From: Marivivens donghaensis
GTDB taxonomy: Bacteria > Pseudomonadota > Alphaproteobacteria > Rhodobacterales > Rhodobacteraceae
DNA: 64,000 nucleotides
Assembly: GCF_011806565.1 (NCBI RefSeq)
Contig: NZ_JAATOP010000007.1
Coordinates: 1-64,000, forward strand
Direction of reading: 5' to 3'
The translations under genes and the position numbers were made by a program. The notes beneath the pieces are model-generated. The model did no database searches. It was not told the origin of the DNA and was given only the letters and a program-made list of their open reading frames with translations. Within the stretch, counting starts at the first letter, position 1. Every line of letters begins with the position of its first letter. Shown here piece by piece: positions 1 to 10,324 of this stretch.

Positions 1-74
1 GGAGCGGGCGAGGCGATTCGAACGCCCGACCCTAACCTTGGCAAGGTTATGCTCTACCCCTGAGCTACGCCCGC
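1..74 (-). tRNA. tRNA-Gly (anticodon GCC)
   Basis: Read on the minus strand this is a full cloverleaf. The acceptor arms GCGGGCG and CGCCCGC pair, the T-arm reads GGGCGTTCGAATCGCC, and the anticodon stem TAACC/GGTTA encloses GCC (plus-strand positions 40-42), which decodes glycine. The discriminator base is at position 3, followed by CC at positions 2-1. The final A of an encoded CCA would lie just outside the window. Confidence 0.95.
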
Positions 75-130
75 ACCGTTTCGGTGGGCGTGAGATATGA
101 AAACGCGGGGGTGGCTGCAAGGGGAAAATA

Positions 131-162
131 GCGTAAGCGCCGAAAATTTTTGGCGCTTACGC
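131..162. repeat. 32-bp near-perfect palindrome
   Basis: The arm GCGTAAGCGCC (131-141) is exactly complementary to 152-162, and the central AAAA and TTTT also pair. Only positions 142 and 151 break full symmetry. It lies between the tRNA-Gly gene and the pyc terminator. It could act as a cruciform or a terminator on either strand, and the AT-rich centre leaves almost no loop. No partner copy was noticed in the window. Confidence 0.6.
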
Positions 163-185
163 GGTGGAGGCTATGGCCGGAAATG

Positions 186-209
186 AAAAAGGCGCCCGAG
201 GGCGCCTTT
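186..209 (-). terminator. Rho-independent terminator of pyc
   Basis: On the minus strand, four bases past the pyc stop codon, the arm AAAGGCGCC pairs with GGCGCCTTT. A run of five T follows, which is the usual stem plus U-tract arrangement. Confidence 0.8.
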
Positions 210-212
210 GAC

Positions 213-3200
213 TTATTCGAACTCGATCAGGAGGTCTTTGGCATCGATCTGCCCGCCCGGTTGGACGTGCACCGCTTTGATGGTGGCGTCCCTGTCGGCG
301 TGGATGCCTGTCTCCATCTTCATTGCTTCGATGGTCAGGAGGAGGTCGCCTTCTTTGACTTCCTTACCTGCCTGCGCTGCGACAGACGCCACAACGCCCG
401 GCATCGGGGCGCCGACGTGGTTCGGGTTGCCCAGTTCGGCCTTCGCACGGGCGATGGTCGTGGCGGCGGCTGCGCGGTTCGGGACGCGGATCGTGCGGGG
501 TTGGCCGTTGAGTTCGAAGAACACTTTGACCTCGCCCTTGTCGTCCATTTCCGACACGGCCTGCATACGGATTTCGAGGGTCTTGCCCGGATCGATCTCC
601 GCGCTGATCTCCTCGCCCGGTTCCATGCCGTAGAAGAAGGTCTTCGTCGGCAGGGTGCGGACCGGTCCGTAAGTTTTGTGACGGCCCATGTAGTCGAGGA
701 AGACCTTGGGGTACATCAGGTAGCCGTTCAGGTCCTCGTCATCGACGGTTTTGCCTTCGAGCTGCTTGGACAGGTCCGCGCGGGTGGCTTCCAGATCGAC
801 CGGAGCGAGGTGCTTGCCTGGACGGTCGGTGATCGGGGTTTCGCCCTTGAGGATCTTGTTCTGCAATGCTTCCGGCCAGCCGCCCGGCGGTTGACCGAGG
901 CTGCCTTTCATCATGTCGATGACCGAGTCGGGGAACACAACGTCGGTTTTCGCGTCCTCGACCTGCTCGCGGGTCAGGTTCTGGCTGACCATCATGAGGG
1001 CCATGTCGCCGACAACCTTGGACGAGGGGGTCACTTTGACGATATCGCCGAACATCATGTTCACATCGGCATAGGCCTGAGCGACCTCGTGCCAGCGTTC
1101 TTCGAGGCCGAGGCTGCGCGCCTGTGCCTTGAGGTTGGTGAACTGACCGCCCGGCATTTCGTGCAGGTAAACTTCGGAGGCAGGCGACTGGAGGCCCGAC
1201 TCGAAGGCGCGGTAGTGTTCGCGAACCTGTTCCCAATAGTTCGAAATCTCGCGGATCGCCGCGATATCGAGGCCGGTGTCACGCTCGCCGCCACGGGTGG
1301 CTTCGACGATCGAACCGAGGGTCGGCTGCGAGGTGTTGCCCGACAGGGCGTCCATCGCCGCGTCGACGACATCCACGCCAGCTGCCGAAGCGGCCAGAAT
1401 GGTGGCGATCGATGCGCCCGAAGTGTCGTGCGTGTGGAAGTGGATCGGCAGGCCGACTTCTTCCTTCAGCGCGGTGATCAGCTGGGTCGCTGCGGCAGGC
1501 TTCAGGAGGCCAGCCATGTCCTTGAGGCCAAGGATATGCGCGCCTGCTTTTTCGAGCTCTTTGGCCATGCCGACGTAGTACTTGATGTCGTACTTCGAGC
1601 GGGCCGGATCGAGCAGGTCGCCAGTGTAGCAGACGGTGCCTTCGCACAGTTTGCCCGAGTCGATGACCGCATCCATCGCGACGCGCATGTTTTCGACCCA
1701 GTTGAGCGAGTCGAACACACGGAACACGTCGACGCCGGATTCGGCGGCTTGCTTGACGAATGCCTGAACCACGTTGTCGGGGTAGTTGGTGTAGCCAACG
1801 CCGTTCGACGCACGCAGAAGCATCTGCGTCATGATGTTCGGCATGGCTTCGCGGATGTCGCGCAGGCGCTGCCACGGGCATTCCTGCAAGAAGCGGTAGG
1901 CCACGTCGAAGGTCGCGCCGCCCCAGCATTCGACCGAGAACAGCTGAGACATCTTCTGCGAATAGGTCGGCGCCACGCGGATCATGTCGATCGAGCGCAT
2001 ACGGGTCGCGAGCAGCGACTGGTGACCGTCACGCATCGAGGTGTCGGTGATGAGCAGCTGGTTCTGCTGCTTCATCCACTTCACAACGGCTGCCGGCCCG
2101 AGCGTATCGAGGATCGTACGGGTACCATTCGGCGGAGTGAAGGTGCCGGCAAGCACGGGGGCCTTCGGCGGCTTCACGTCAGCGGGCGGACGCGGACGGT
2201 TCGTGGTTTCGGGGTGACCGTTCACGGTGATGTCCGCGATGTACGTCAGGATCTTGGTCGCACGGTCTTTGCGCTTCTTGAAGTTGAAGAGCTCAGGCGT
2301 CGTATCGATGAACTTCGTGGTGTATTCGTTCGACAGGAACGTCTTGCTTTTCAGCAGGTTGATCACGAAGTCGATGTTCGTGGACACGCCGCGGATACGG
2401 AATTCGCGCAGGGCGCGGTCCATACGTGCAATCGCCATTTCCGGCGTGGGCGCACGTGCGGTGACCTTGGTCAGCAGCGAGTCGTAGTAACGGGTGATGA
2501 CAGCGCCCGAATAGGCGGTGCCGCCGTCAAGACGGATGCCCGGACCGGTGGCCGAACGGTAGGTCTGGATACGGCCGTAGTCGGGAATGAAGTTGTTCGA
2601 CGGATCTTCGGTGGTGACGCGGCACTGGAGCGCGTGACCGTCGAGTTGAACGTCGTACTGGCTGGCACATCCGGTCGCTTCAACGAGGCTCTTGCCTTCG
2701 GCGATCAGGATCTGCGCACGAACGATGTCGATGCCGGTGACTTCTTCGGTGACGGTGTGTTCGACCTGAACGCGGGGGTTCACCTCGATGAAGTAGAACT
2801 CGCCCGAGTCCATATCCATCAGGAATTCGACAGTACCTGCGCACTCGTAATTGACGTGCTGACAGATCTTTTTGCCGAGGTTGCAGAGGTGTTCGCGCTG
2901 CGTATCGGTCAGGTAGGGGGCAGGGGCCCGCTCGACGACCTTCTGGTTGCGGCGCTGGACCGAGCAGTCACGTTCCCACAGGTGGTAGATCTTACCGTGC
3001 TTGTCACCGAGGATCTGGACCTCGACGTGACGGGCGCGAATGATCATTTTTTCGAGGTAGCCTTCACCGTTGCCGAATGCGGCTTCGGCTTCGCGGCGAC
3101 CTTCGAGGACCTTGGTTTCCAGCTCGTTTTCGGTTTCGATGGGGCGCATACCGCGACCGCCGCCGCCCCACGATGCCTTGAGCATCAGCGGGTAACCGAT

Positions 3201-3659
3201 TTCAGCGGCCTCGGCGCGGATCGCGTCCATGTCGTCGCCCAGAACCTCGGTTGCCGGAATGACCGGAACGCCAGCCTCGATGGCGACCTTGCGGGCGCTG
3301 GCCTTGTCGCCAAGCTCGCGCATGGTTTCGGCGCGCGGGCCGATAAAGGTGATGCCGGCTTCGGTGCAGGCGTCCACGAACTCGGGGTTCTCCGACAGGA
3401 GACCGTAGCCCGGGTGGATCGCGTCGGCGCCCGAAAGTTTGGCAACACGAATAATCTCAGGAATGGAAAGATAGGCAGCTACGGGACCAAGTCCCTCACC
3501 GATGCGGTACGCTTCGTCTGCCTTGAAACGGTGCAGACCGAGCTTGTCCTCCTCGGCATAGACCGCGACGGTCTTTTTGCCCATTTCGTTCGCAGCCCGC
3601 ATGATGCGAATTGCGATCTCCCCACGGTTGGCAACAAGAATTTTCTTGAAATCGGCCAT
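213..3659 (-). CDS. pyc: Pyruvate carboxylase
   Basis: This biotin-dependent enzyme carboxylates pyruvate to oxaloacetate with ATP and bicarbonate, refilling the TCA cycle. The 1148-residue product has the single-chain PYC order. The biotin carboxylase comes first, with a glycine-rich ATP-grasp loop (KASWGGGGRGM, 161-171) and EVNPRVQVEH near 295-305. The carboxyltransferase barrel follows, with TDTSMRDGHQS near residue 540. A C-terminal biotinyl domain has AMKME with the acceptor lysine near 1114. Length matches the family (about 1150). It starts with MADFKKILVANRGEIA, as homologues do. It is monocistronic with its own terminator, and no regulator is visible next to it. Nothing looks damaged. 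Confidence 0.97.
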   Translation of the reverse strand: MADFKKILVANRGEIAIRIMRAANEMGKKTVAVYAEEDKLGLHRFKADEAYRIGEGLGPVAAYLSIPEIIRVAKLSGADAIHPGYGLLSENPEFVDACTEAGITFIGPRAETMRELGDKASARKVAIEAGVPVIPATEVLGDDMDAIRAEAAEIGYPLMLKASWGGGGRGMRPIETENELETKVLEGRREAEAAFGNGEGYLEKMIIRARHVEVQILGDKHGKIYHLWERDCSVQRRNQKVVERAPAPYLTDTQREHLCNLGKKICQHVNYECAGTVEFLMDMDSGEFYFIEVNPRVQVEHTVTEEVTGIDIVRAQILIAEGKSLVEATGCASQYDVQLDGHALQCRVTTEDPSNNFIPDYGRIQTYRSATGPGIRLDGGTAYSGAVITRYYDSLLTKVTARAPTPEMAIARMDRALREFRIRGVSTNIDFVINLLKSKTFLSNEYTTKFIDTTPELFNFKKRKDRATKILTYIADITVNGHPETTNRPRPPADVKPPKAPVLAGTFTPPNGTRTILDTLGPAAVVKWMKQQNQLLITDTSMRDGHQSLLATRMRSIDMIRVAPTYSQKMSQLFSVECWGGATFDVAYRFLQECPWQRLRDIREAMPNIMTQMLLRASNGVGYTNYPDNVVQAFVKQAAESGVDVFRVFDSLNWVENMRVAMDAVIDSGKLCEGTVCYTGDLLDPARSKYDIKYYVGMAKELEKAGAHILGLKDMAGLLKPAAATQLITALKEEVGLPIHFHTHDTSGASIATILAASAAGVDVVDAAMDALSGNTSQPTLGSIVEATRGGERDTGLDIAAIREISNYWEQVREHYRAFESGLQSPASEVYLHEMPGGQFTNLKAQARSLGLEERWHEVAQAYADVNMMFGDIVKVTPSSKVVGDMALMMVSQNLTREQVEDAKTDVVFPDSVIDMMKGSLGQPPGGWPEALQNKILKGETPITDRPGKHLAPVDLEATRADLSKQLEGKTVDDEDLNGYLMYPKVFLDYMGRHKTYGPVRTLPTKTFFYGMEPGEEISAEIDPGKTLEIRMQAVSEMDDKGEVKVFFELNGQPRTIRVPNRAAAATTIARAKAELGNPNHVGAPMPGVVASVAAQAGKEVKEGDLLLTIEAMKMETGIHADRDATIKAVHVQPGGQIDAKDLLIEFE

Positions 3660-3787
3660 AGTCCAGCGGCTCCCCTTTGCAGTCGCAGCAAAGATTTATG
3701 TACTTTAAGTGACGGCGTAAACCATATAATTCAAAGGGTGTTAGCGGTAACACACAATCTTTGCGATCTAATGAATTGCAAATATGC

Positions 3788-3816
3788 AAACGCCCCGACG
3801 CAAAGTCGAGGCGTTT
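3788..3816 (-). terminator. Terminator of the MFS exporter gene
   Basis: A 12-bp stem with arms AAACGCCTCGAC and GTCGGGGCGTTT, read on the minus strand, lies 26 bases after the MFS stop. One pair is G-U on the minus strand but a C-A mismatch on the plus strand. This favours function on the minus strand. The following T-tract is short and interrupted. Confidence 0.65.
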
Positions 3817-3842
3817 CTCTGTTTTAACCTAAGGCTGTGAGC

Positions 3843-5396
<1,554 letters not shown>

Positions 5397-5414
5397 CTAG
5401 GCGTGCCGCAACTG

Positions 5415-5455
5415 TGTGTCAAGCGCACATAAATGTTCCTGTCACATAGTTGACA
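5415..5455. promoter_or_regulatory. Candidate MarR operators in the divergent promoter region
   Basis: TGTCA-N6-TGACA (5440-5455) is a clean inverted repeat. It overlaps TTGACA (5450-5455), which could be the -35 of the MarR gene. A second, weaker dyad TGTG-N7-CACA lies at 5415-5429. A site covering both divergent promoters is usual for MarR autoregulation. Confidence 0.5.
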
Positions 5456-5484
5456 TGCGCAGAATGATGTAGCAAATCACACAT

Positions 5485-6054
5485 ATGAACCAATGTGCCC
5501 GTCTCCCCGAAGATTATCAGTCCAGTGTGCGCGCTCTCATGGCGGAGCTCGGCTTCAGTCCCGAAGTGGTCGAAGCCATGCTTCAGTTCGATGCGGCGAA
5601 CTTCACTTGGCACCGGATCGCCACCAAGGGCGATGTCCCGACCCGTATTCTCGACGAGATCGGGCTCGACATTGATCCGATCCAGTTTTCCGCGATGGCT
5701 GCGATCAATCGCATAAAGTGGGGTATTGGCCGCGACGCGCCCGAGCAGGTGACCATTGGCGCGCTGGCCGAGGAAATGAACATCGACCCATCGCGGGCGA
5801 GTCGCATTGCGTCCGACCTCATTTCCCGTGGGTTGGTGCAGCGTCAGGCGGCACAGGACGATGGCCGCAAGTCCATTCTGGTGCTGACGGACGAGGCTCG
5901 CACGGCCTTCCGCCAATACAAAGAAGTCAAATGGCGCAAGCAGTTAGAGATTTTCCAAGGCTGGTCCGACGAGGAAATCCAGAGCTTCACCGCGCTCTAT
6001 GAGCGCTTCGTCGGCGGCTTACGCAGAATTTACACCGAGAGTGCCGAAAACTAG
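5485..6054 (+). CDS. MarR-family transcriptional regulator
   Basis: This is a 189-residue winged-helix protein. The MarR fold covers roughly residues 50-165: recognition region EEMNIDPSRASRIASDLISRGLV, then the wing RQAAQDDGRKSILVLTDEA. It most likely represses the divergent DHA2 exporter and itself, and releases DNA when an exporter substrate binds. The start at 5485 has no strong ribosome-binding site, and an in-frame ATG at 5539 is possible. The N-terminal 50 residues are longer than in minimal MarR proteins. Confidence 0.88.
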   Translation: MNQCARLPEDYQSSVRALMAELGFSPEVVEAMLQFDAANFTWHRIATKGDVPTRILDEIGLDIDPIQFSAMAAINRIKWGIGRDAPEQVTIGALAEEMNIDPSRASRIASDLISRGLVQRQAAQDDGRKSILVLTDEARTAFRQYKEVKWRKQLEIFQGWSDEEIQSFTALYERFVGGLRRIYTESAEN

Positions 6055-6109
6055 AACATAAGCCGAACAGACGCTTTCAAATCGCGAACGGCTCCGCTAT
6101 TTATAGTGT

Positions 6110-8518
6110 ATGAGCAGCTTCTCCGATGATGACGCCTTCGAGGCGGCCGAAATGTCCCTGTCGCAGCGTGCCATGATGGGCGCGCGCCCGACCCAGCAAG
6201 CCAACTACATGGATGGCCTGAACCCCGCGCAGCGCGAGGCGGTCGAGGCACTCGACGGGCCGGTCCTCATGCTGGCCGGTGCGGGGACGGGTAAAACCAA
6301 GGCGCTGACGACGCGCATCGCGCATCTGCTCGTGACGGGCAAAGCCCGCCCGAACGAGATCCTGTCGGTCACCTTCACCAACAAAGCTGCCCGCGAGATG
6401 AAAGACCGAGTCGGTCGTTTGCTCGGCGAAACGGTCGAGGGGATGCCGTGGCTCGGCACGTTCCACTCCATCTGCGTGAAGCTGCTGCGCCGTCACGCGG
6501 AACTGGTGGACCTGAAATCGAACTTCACCATTCTCGACACCGACGACCAGATCCGCCTGATGAAGCAGCTGATCGTCGCCTCGGGTATGGATGAAAAGCG
6601 TTGGCCCGCACGTCAGCTCGCCGGCATCATCGACGGCTGGAAAAATCGCGCGTGGACGCCGGAGCAGGTGCCGACCGCAGAGGCGGGCGCGTTCGACCGT
6701 CAGGCCGTGCGCCTCTACACCGAATACCAGTCCCGCCTGCGCGATCTGAACGCCGTCGATTTCGGCGACCTGCTGCTGCACATGGTCACCATTTTCCAGC
6801 GGCATCAGGACATTCTTCAGCAATATCAGCGGTATTTCCGCTACGTGCTGGTGGACGAGTATCAGGATACCAACGTCGCGCAGTACCTCTGGCTGCGCCT
6901 GCTGGCCTCCTCGCACAAGAACATCTGTTGCGTCGGCGATGACGACCAGTCGATCTATGGCTGGCGCGGGGCAGAGGTCGGGAACATCCTTCGTTTCGAG
7001 AAGGATTTCCCCGGCGCGACCGTCATCCGCCTCGAACAGAATTATCGCTCGACCCATCACATTCTGGCCGCCGCCTCTGGCGTGATCGCGGGCAACAAGG
7101 GGCGCTTGGGCAAGACGCTCTGGACCGACCGTGAAGAGGGCGAGAAGGTCCGGCTGATCGGTCATTGGGACGGCGAGGAAGAAGCCCGCTGGGTCGGTGA
7201 GGAAATCGAATCCATGCAGCGCGGCACCCGCGGGATGGAGCCGGTATCTCTCGATCACATGGCCATTCTGGTCCGCGCCTCGCACCAGATGCGCGCATTC
7301 GAAGACCGTTTTCTGACCATCGGTCTTCCGTATCGCGTCATTGGTGGTCCGCGTTTCTACGAGCGTTTGGAAATCCGCGATGCGATGGCCTACTTCCGCC
7401 TTGCTGTTTCGCAGGACGACGATCTGGCGTTCGAGCGTATCGTGAACACGCCGAAGCGCGGCCTTGGCGACAAAGCCGTCCAGACGATCCAGCGCATGGC
7501 GCGGTCGAATGGCGTTTCGCTTGTTGAAGGCGCGCGGCTCTGCGTGCAGACCGGCGCGATCAAGGGCAAAGGCGGCAAGGCGCTGGGCGAACTGGTCATC
7601 GGCCTCGACCGTTGGCACCAACAGGTCGTCGCGGAATCGGACACCCATATTGAAACCGCTGAGATGCTTCTGGACGAGTCGGGCTACACTATGATGTGGC
7701 AGAACGACAAAACGCCCGAAGCGGCGGGGCGTCTGGAGAACCTCAAGGAACTTATCAAGGCGCTGGAGAACTTCGACAATCTCCAAGGTTTCCTCGAACA
7801 CGTTGCACTGATCATGGACAACGAATCCGAGGATATGGAGGAGAAGGTCAGCATCATGACGCTCCACGCGGCGAAGGGCCTCGAATTTCCCGCCGTGTTC
7901 CTGCCGGGCTGGGAGGACGGTCTGTTTCCGTCCCAACGCTCCATGGACGAAAGCGGAATGAAGGGCCTCGAAGAAGAACGCCGTCTCGCCTACGTCGGCA
8001 TCACGCGGGCCGAGGCGGTTTGCACGATCTCCTTTGCGGCCAATCGCCGCGTTTATGGGCAGTGGCAAAGCCAGCTGCCGAGCCGTTTCATCGACGAATT
8101 GCCTGAAGAAAACGTCGAAGTCCTCACCCCTCCGGGCCTCTACGGTGGTGGATATGGCGCGGCCGGAATGTCGATGAACGCGTCACCTGCGTTCTCGATG
8201 GCCAGAGAATCAACGATATTCGAGAAAGCTTCAAAAGCCGACGTCTACAACTCGCCCGGTTGGAAGCGGATGCAGAACCGCAATCAGGGCCCGCGCGGCA
8301 TGTCCCAACCCATCGAGGCGAGGGGGCTAACTATTGATACAACAGCAACTTCTTCATTTACAATTGGCGATCGGGTATTCCACCAGAAGTTCGGATATGG
8401 TGAAGTGGTAGATATCGAGGGGGACAAGCTCGGAATCGAATTCGACAAGGCAGGATCGAAAAAGGTCGTCGCCAAGTTTATCGTACCGGCTGGTCAAGAG
8501 AACGACGTTCCATTTTAG
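6110..8518 (+). CDS. uvrD: ATP-dependent 3'-5' DNA helicase UvrD/PcrA
   Basis: This SF1A helicase acts in nucleotide excision and mismatch repair and displaces proteins from DNA. The 802-residue protein has Walker A AGAGTGKT (56-63), Walker B DEYQDTN (about 249-255), GDDDQSIYGWRGA in motif III, LEQNYRST in motif IV, TLHAAKGLEFP in motif V and AYVGITRAE in motif VI. A C-terminal Tudor-like segment (about 745-800, FHQKFGYGEVVDIEGDKLGIEFD) is typical of PcrA and binds RNA polymerase. The acidic N-terminal extension before LNPAQREAVEAL seems usual for this family in Rhodobacterales. TATAGT lies directly before the ATG and no clear ribosome-binding site is seen. It stands alone, not in an operon. 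Confidence 0.95.
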   Translation: MSSFSDDDAFEAAEMSLSQRAMMGARPTQQANYMDGLNPAQREAVEALDGPVLMLAGAGTGKTKALTTRIAHLLVTGKARPNEILSVTFTNKAAREMKDRVGRLLGETVEGMPWLGTFHSICVKLLRRHAELVDLKSNFTILDTDDQIRLMKQLIVASGMDEKRWPARQLAGIIDGWKNRAWTPEQVPTAEAGAFDRQAVRLYTEYQSRLRDLNAVDFGDLLLHMVTIFQRHQDILQQYQRYFRYVLVDEYQDTNVAQYLWLRLLASSHKNICCVGDDDQSIYGWRGAEVGNILRFEKDFPGATVIRLEQNYRSTHHILAAASGVIAGNKGRLGKTLWTDREEGEKVRLIGHWDGEEEARWVGEEIESMQRGTRGMEPVSLDHMAILVRASHQMRAFEDRFLTIGLPYRVIGGPRFYERLEIRDAMAYFRLAVSQDDDLAFERIVNTPKRGLGDKAVQTIQRMARSNGVSLVEGARLCVQTGAIKGKGGKALGELVIGLDRWHQQVVAESDTHIETAEMLLDESGYTMMWQNDKTPEAAGRLENLKELIKALENFDNLQGFLEHVALIMDNESEDMEEKVSIMTLHAAKGLEFPAVFLPGWEDGLFPSQRSMDESGMKGLEEERRLAYVGITRAEAVCTISFAANRRVYGQWQSQLPSRFIDELPEENVEVLTPPGLYGGGYGAAGMSMNASPAFSMARESTIFEKASKADVYNSPGWKRMQNRNQGPRGMSQPIEARGLTIDTTATSSFTIGDRVFHQKFGYGEVVDIEGDKLGIEFDKAGSKKVVAKFIVPAGQENDVPF

Positions 8519-8582
8519 GTTCGTTGAACGCTCGTTCTTCTCGATCTTGTGAAAGAGTAATTTGTAACGAGGTTAATAAGTC

Positions 8583-9128
8583 ATGGAATTGACTGAGCGG
8601 CAGCAAGCCGCGCTTGAACAGGCAATGTACCAGTTCTGGTCGCGCGGTGTGGACGACACTTCCTATAATGTACTGGTCGAAGCGACGGGCATGAGCCGTA
8701 AGGCGCTATATGCGACGTGGCCGGAGAAAGAGCTTCTCGTCCGTCAGACGATGAAGCTTTATCGCGATACGGTTCTCAGCTCGCTGACCGACGTGCTGGC
8801 CAATCCCTCGCAGGATGCGGTCCGTGCGTTCTGGGACGTGGCGGAGGCGGCAGCGGTTCCCGGTTGGCCGGGGTGCTATCTGCTGCGGTCGGCGACGGGC
8901 GAGCTGCGCAAAGACCCTGAAATCGTAGCGATGTACGGTGAGTTTGTGCAAACGATCCGCAAAGGCATCGCGGAATCGGTGCGCCGCCGTGTAAATGATC
9001 CCGATGTGACGGCGACGCAAGCCGTGGCTCTCTTGAACTTCCTCACTGATCTGGCGTCGCAGCAGGCGCCGGAATCGGCGCTGCGTCCAGTGTTGAACGC
9101 AGGCCGTGCGGCTTGTGCCGTTCAGTGA
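8583..9128 (+). CDS. TetR/AcrR-family transcriptional regulator
   Basis: This 181-residue protein has an N-terminal helix-turn-helix (residues 20-50, ending in TGMSRKALYATWPEKELLV), followed by an all-helical ligand domain with a C-terminal TetR_C-like segment (GCYLLRSATGEL). Its target is not clear. It is preceded by uvrD on the same strand, but 64 bases separate them. Its 3' end overlaps the convergent LysE gene by 7 bases. No strong operator palindrome was found upstream. Confidence 0.85.
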   Translation: MELTERQQAALEQAMYQFWSRGVDDTSYNVLVEATGMSRKALYATWPEKELLVRQTMKLYRDTVLSSLTDVLANPSQDAVRAFWDVAEAAAVPGWPGCYLLRSATGELRKDPEIVAMYGEFVQTIRKGIAESVRRRVNDPDVTATQAVALLNFLTDLASQQAPESALRPVLNAGRAACAVQ

Positions 9129-9724
9129 TGTGTCAGAATCGGGATGATCGTCGCTACGAGTAGTAGCGCCATCGTCACGTTGAAAATCCGAAGACGCGCG
9201 GGCGTCGACAGGAAACGGCGGGCTTGGACACCAAGGCCCGCCCAAAACGTGATCGAGGGGAGGTTGGTGCACATGAATACCAGCGCCACGACGAGAACCT
9301 GCATCGGCGTCTCGTCTGCCGTGTAGTTCGTGATGGCCGTGATCGTCATCATCCAGCCCTTCGGGTTCACCCACTGGAACGCTGCGGCCTGAAGGAAGGT
9401 CAGCGGCTTGCCTTTGGTTTCCGGCTGTTTGGGGGACGCCGGAGCTGCGGTCGCGATCTTGTACGACAGGTACAGAAGGTACGCGATGGAGCCCCACTTC
9501 ATAATGAATTGCAGGGTCGGGAAGGCTTCGTAGACTTTCACGAGCCCGAGGCCGAGCACGATGATCAGGAAGCTGTGGCCGAGGCTCACTCCAAGCATGT
9601 GAGGCACAGAGCGACGGAGGCCGAAATTCGCGCCCGACGCCATGAGCATCATGTTGTTCGGGCCGGGGGTGATCGAGCTGACAAATGCGAAGCCGATCAG
9701 GGAGAGGAGAATTTGATAGGTCAT
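9122..9724 (-). CDS. LysE/RhtB-family amino-acid exporter
   Basis: This is a 200-residue inner-membrane protein with about six hydrophobic helices. Its N-terminus is the family signature (GFAFVSSITPGPNNMMLMASG), and FQWVNPKGWMM is conserved in the second half. LysE-family proteins export amino acids or homoserine lactones. It diverges from an Lrp-type regulator, the classical LysE/LysG-like arrangement, so expression probably answers to an intracellular amino acid. I chose ATG 9724, where homology begins; an upstream ATG (9748) would add eight residues. Confidence 0.88.
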   Translation of the reverse strand: MTYQILLSLIGFAFVSSITPGPNNMMLMASGANFGLRRSVPHMLGVSLGHSFLIIVLGLGLVKVYEAFPTLQFIMKWGSIAYLLYLSYKIATAAPASPKQPETKGKPLTFLQAAAFQWVNPKGWMMTITAITNYTADETPMQVLVVALVFMCTNLPSITFWAGLGVQARRFLSTPARLRIFNVTMALLLVATIIPILTHH

Positions 9725-9746
9725 ATTCGCGGAAAATACGCGTCTC

Positions 9747-9796
9747 ATTGCGCAATGGGATTGCGAAGTTGTGCAATCGCCATGTAAATTCGCAAT
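9747..9796. promoter_or_regulatory. Repeated ATTGC-type sites between lysE and lrp
   Basis: A perfect 10-bp palindrome ATTGCGCAAT (9747-9756) is followed by ATTGCG, GTTGTGCAAT and TTCGCAAT at roughly helical spacing. Phased TTGC/GCAA half-sites in a divergent promoter suit cooperative binding by the neighbouring Lrp/AsnC protein. Confidence 0.5.
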
Positions 9797-9798
9797 GT

Positions 9799-10251
9799 AT
9801 GACGGATTTGGACAGCATAAGCCGCAAGATATTGCGTGAACTCACCAAGGATGGGCGGATCAGCAATCTCGCCCTTGCGGAGAAGGTCGGGCTGTCTCCG
9901 TCTGCTTGTTTGCGGCGCGTGCAGGAGCTTGAAAAGCGCGGGGTTATCAAGGGCTACCGCGCGCGGCTTGATTCCAAACAGACCGGCCGCGGGTTTTCTG
10001 TCTACGTTGCCGTTGGCCTTGCTGTGCATAGCCAGAAATCCCAGCGTGATTTCGAAACCGCGATGTCCCGCGCGCCTGAAGTTACCGAATGCCACAACAT
10101 TGCGGGAGCGTTCGAATACCTCCTGCGAGTCGAGGTGGCCGATCTGGAAGCCTACAAATCCTTCCACACCGATACGCTCGGCATCGTCCCGCATGTGCGT
10201 TCGATCACCAGCTACATGGTGATGGAAACGACGAAGGACGACCGCGGCTAA
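9799..10251 (+). CDS. Lrp/AsnC-family regulator, divergent from the LysE exporter
   Basis: This 150-residue protein has an N-terminal AsnC helix-turn-helix (residues 4-60, MTDLDSISRKILRELTKDGRIS to LEKRGVIKGY). A RAM effector domain follows (about 65-145), with the usual AFEYLLRVEVADLEAYKSF. The start is ATG 9799, where family homology starts; upstream sequence holds the operator repeats. It probably senses an amino acid and controls the divergent exporter. Confidence 0.92.
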   Translation: MTDLDSISRKILRELTKDGRISNLALAEKVGLSPSACLRRVQELEKRGVIKGYRARLDSKQTGRGFSVYVAVGLAVHSQKSQRDFETAMSRAPEVTECHNIAGAFEYLLRVEVADLEAYKSFHTDTLGIVPHVRSITSYMVMETTKDDRG

Positions 10252-10280
10252 CCGCGACCCAATTTCAAAAATACGTGCTG

Positions 10281-10324
10281 AAAATAGAAAACGGCGACAC
10301 CCGGGAGGAGGAGGGGTGTCGCCG
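10281..10324 (-). terminator. Last CcsR-like hairpin with U-rich tail
   Basis: On the minus strand the final hairpin of the array has an 11-bp stem, arms CGGCGACACCC and GGGTGTCGCCG (10292-10302 and 10314-10324). It is followed by TTTTCTATTTT. This would end the DUF1127-hairpin transcript and still present a CCUCCUCCC loop. Confidence 0.7.

Noticed and set aside
150..3827. A 1225-codon open frame antisense to pyc
   Set aside because: It mirrors the codon periodicity of a high-GC gene. The minus strand encodes an intact pyruvate carboxylase with all motifs, and the antisense product resembles nothing known.
6101..8068. A 655-codon open frame antisense to uvrD
   Set aside because: It is a shadow of the helicase gene with no start signals or recognisable domain. 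The same applies to long antisense frames over murD, imuB, thiC and putA.
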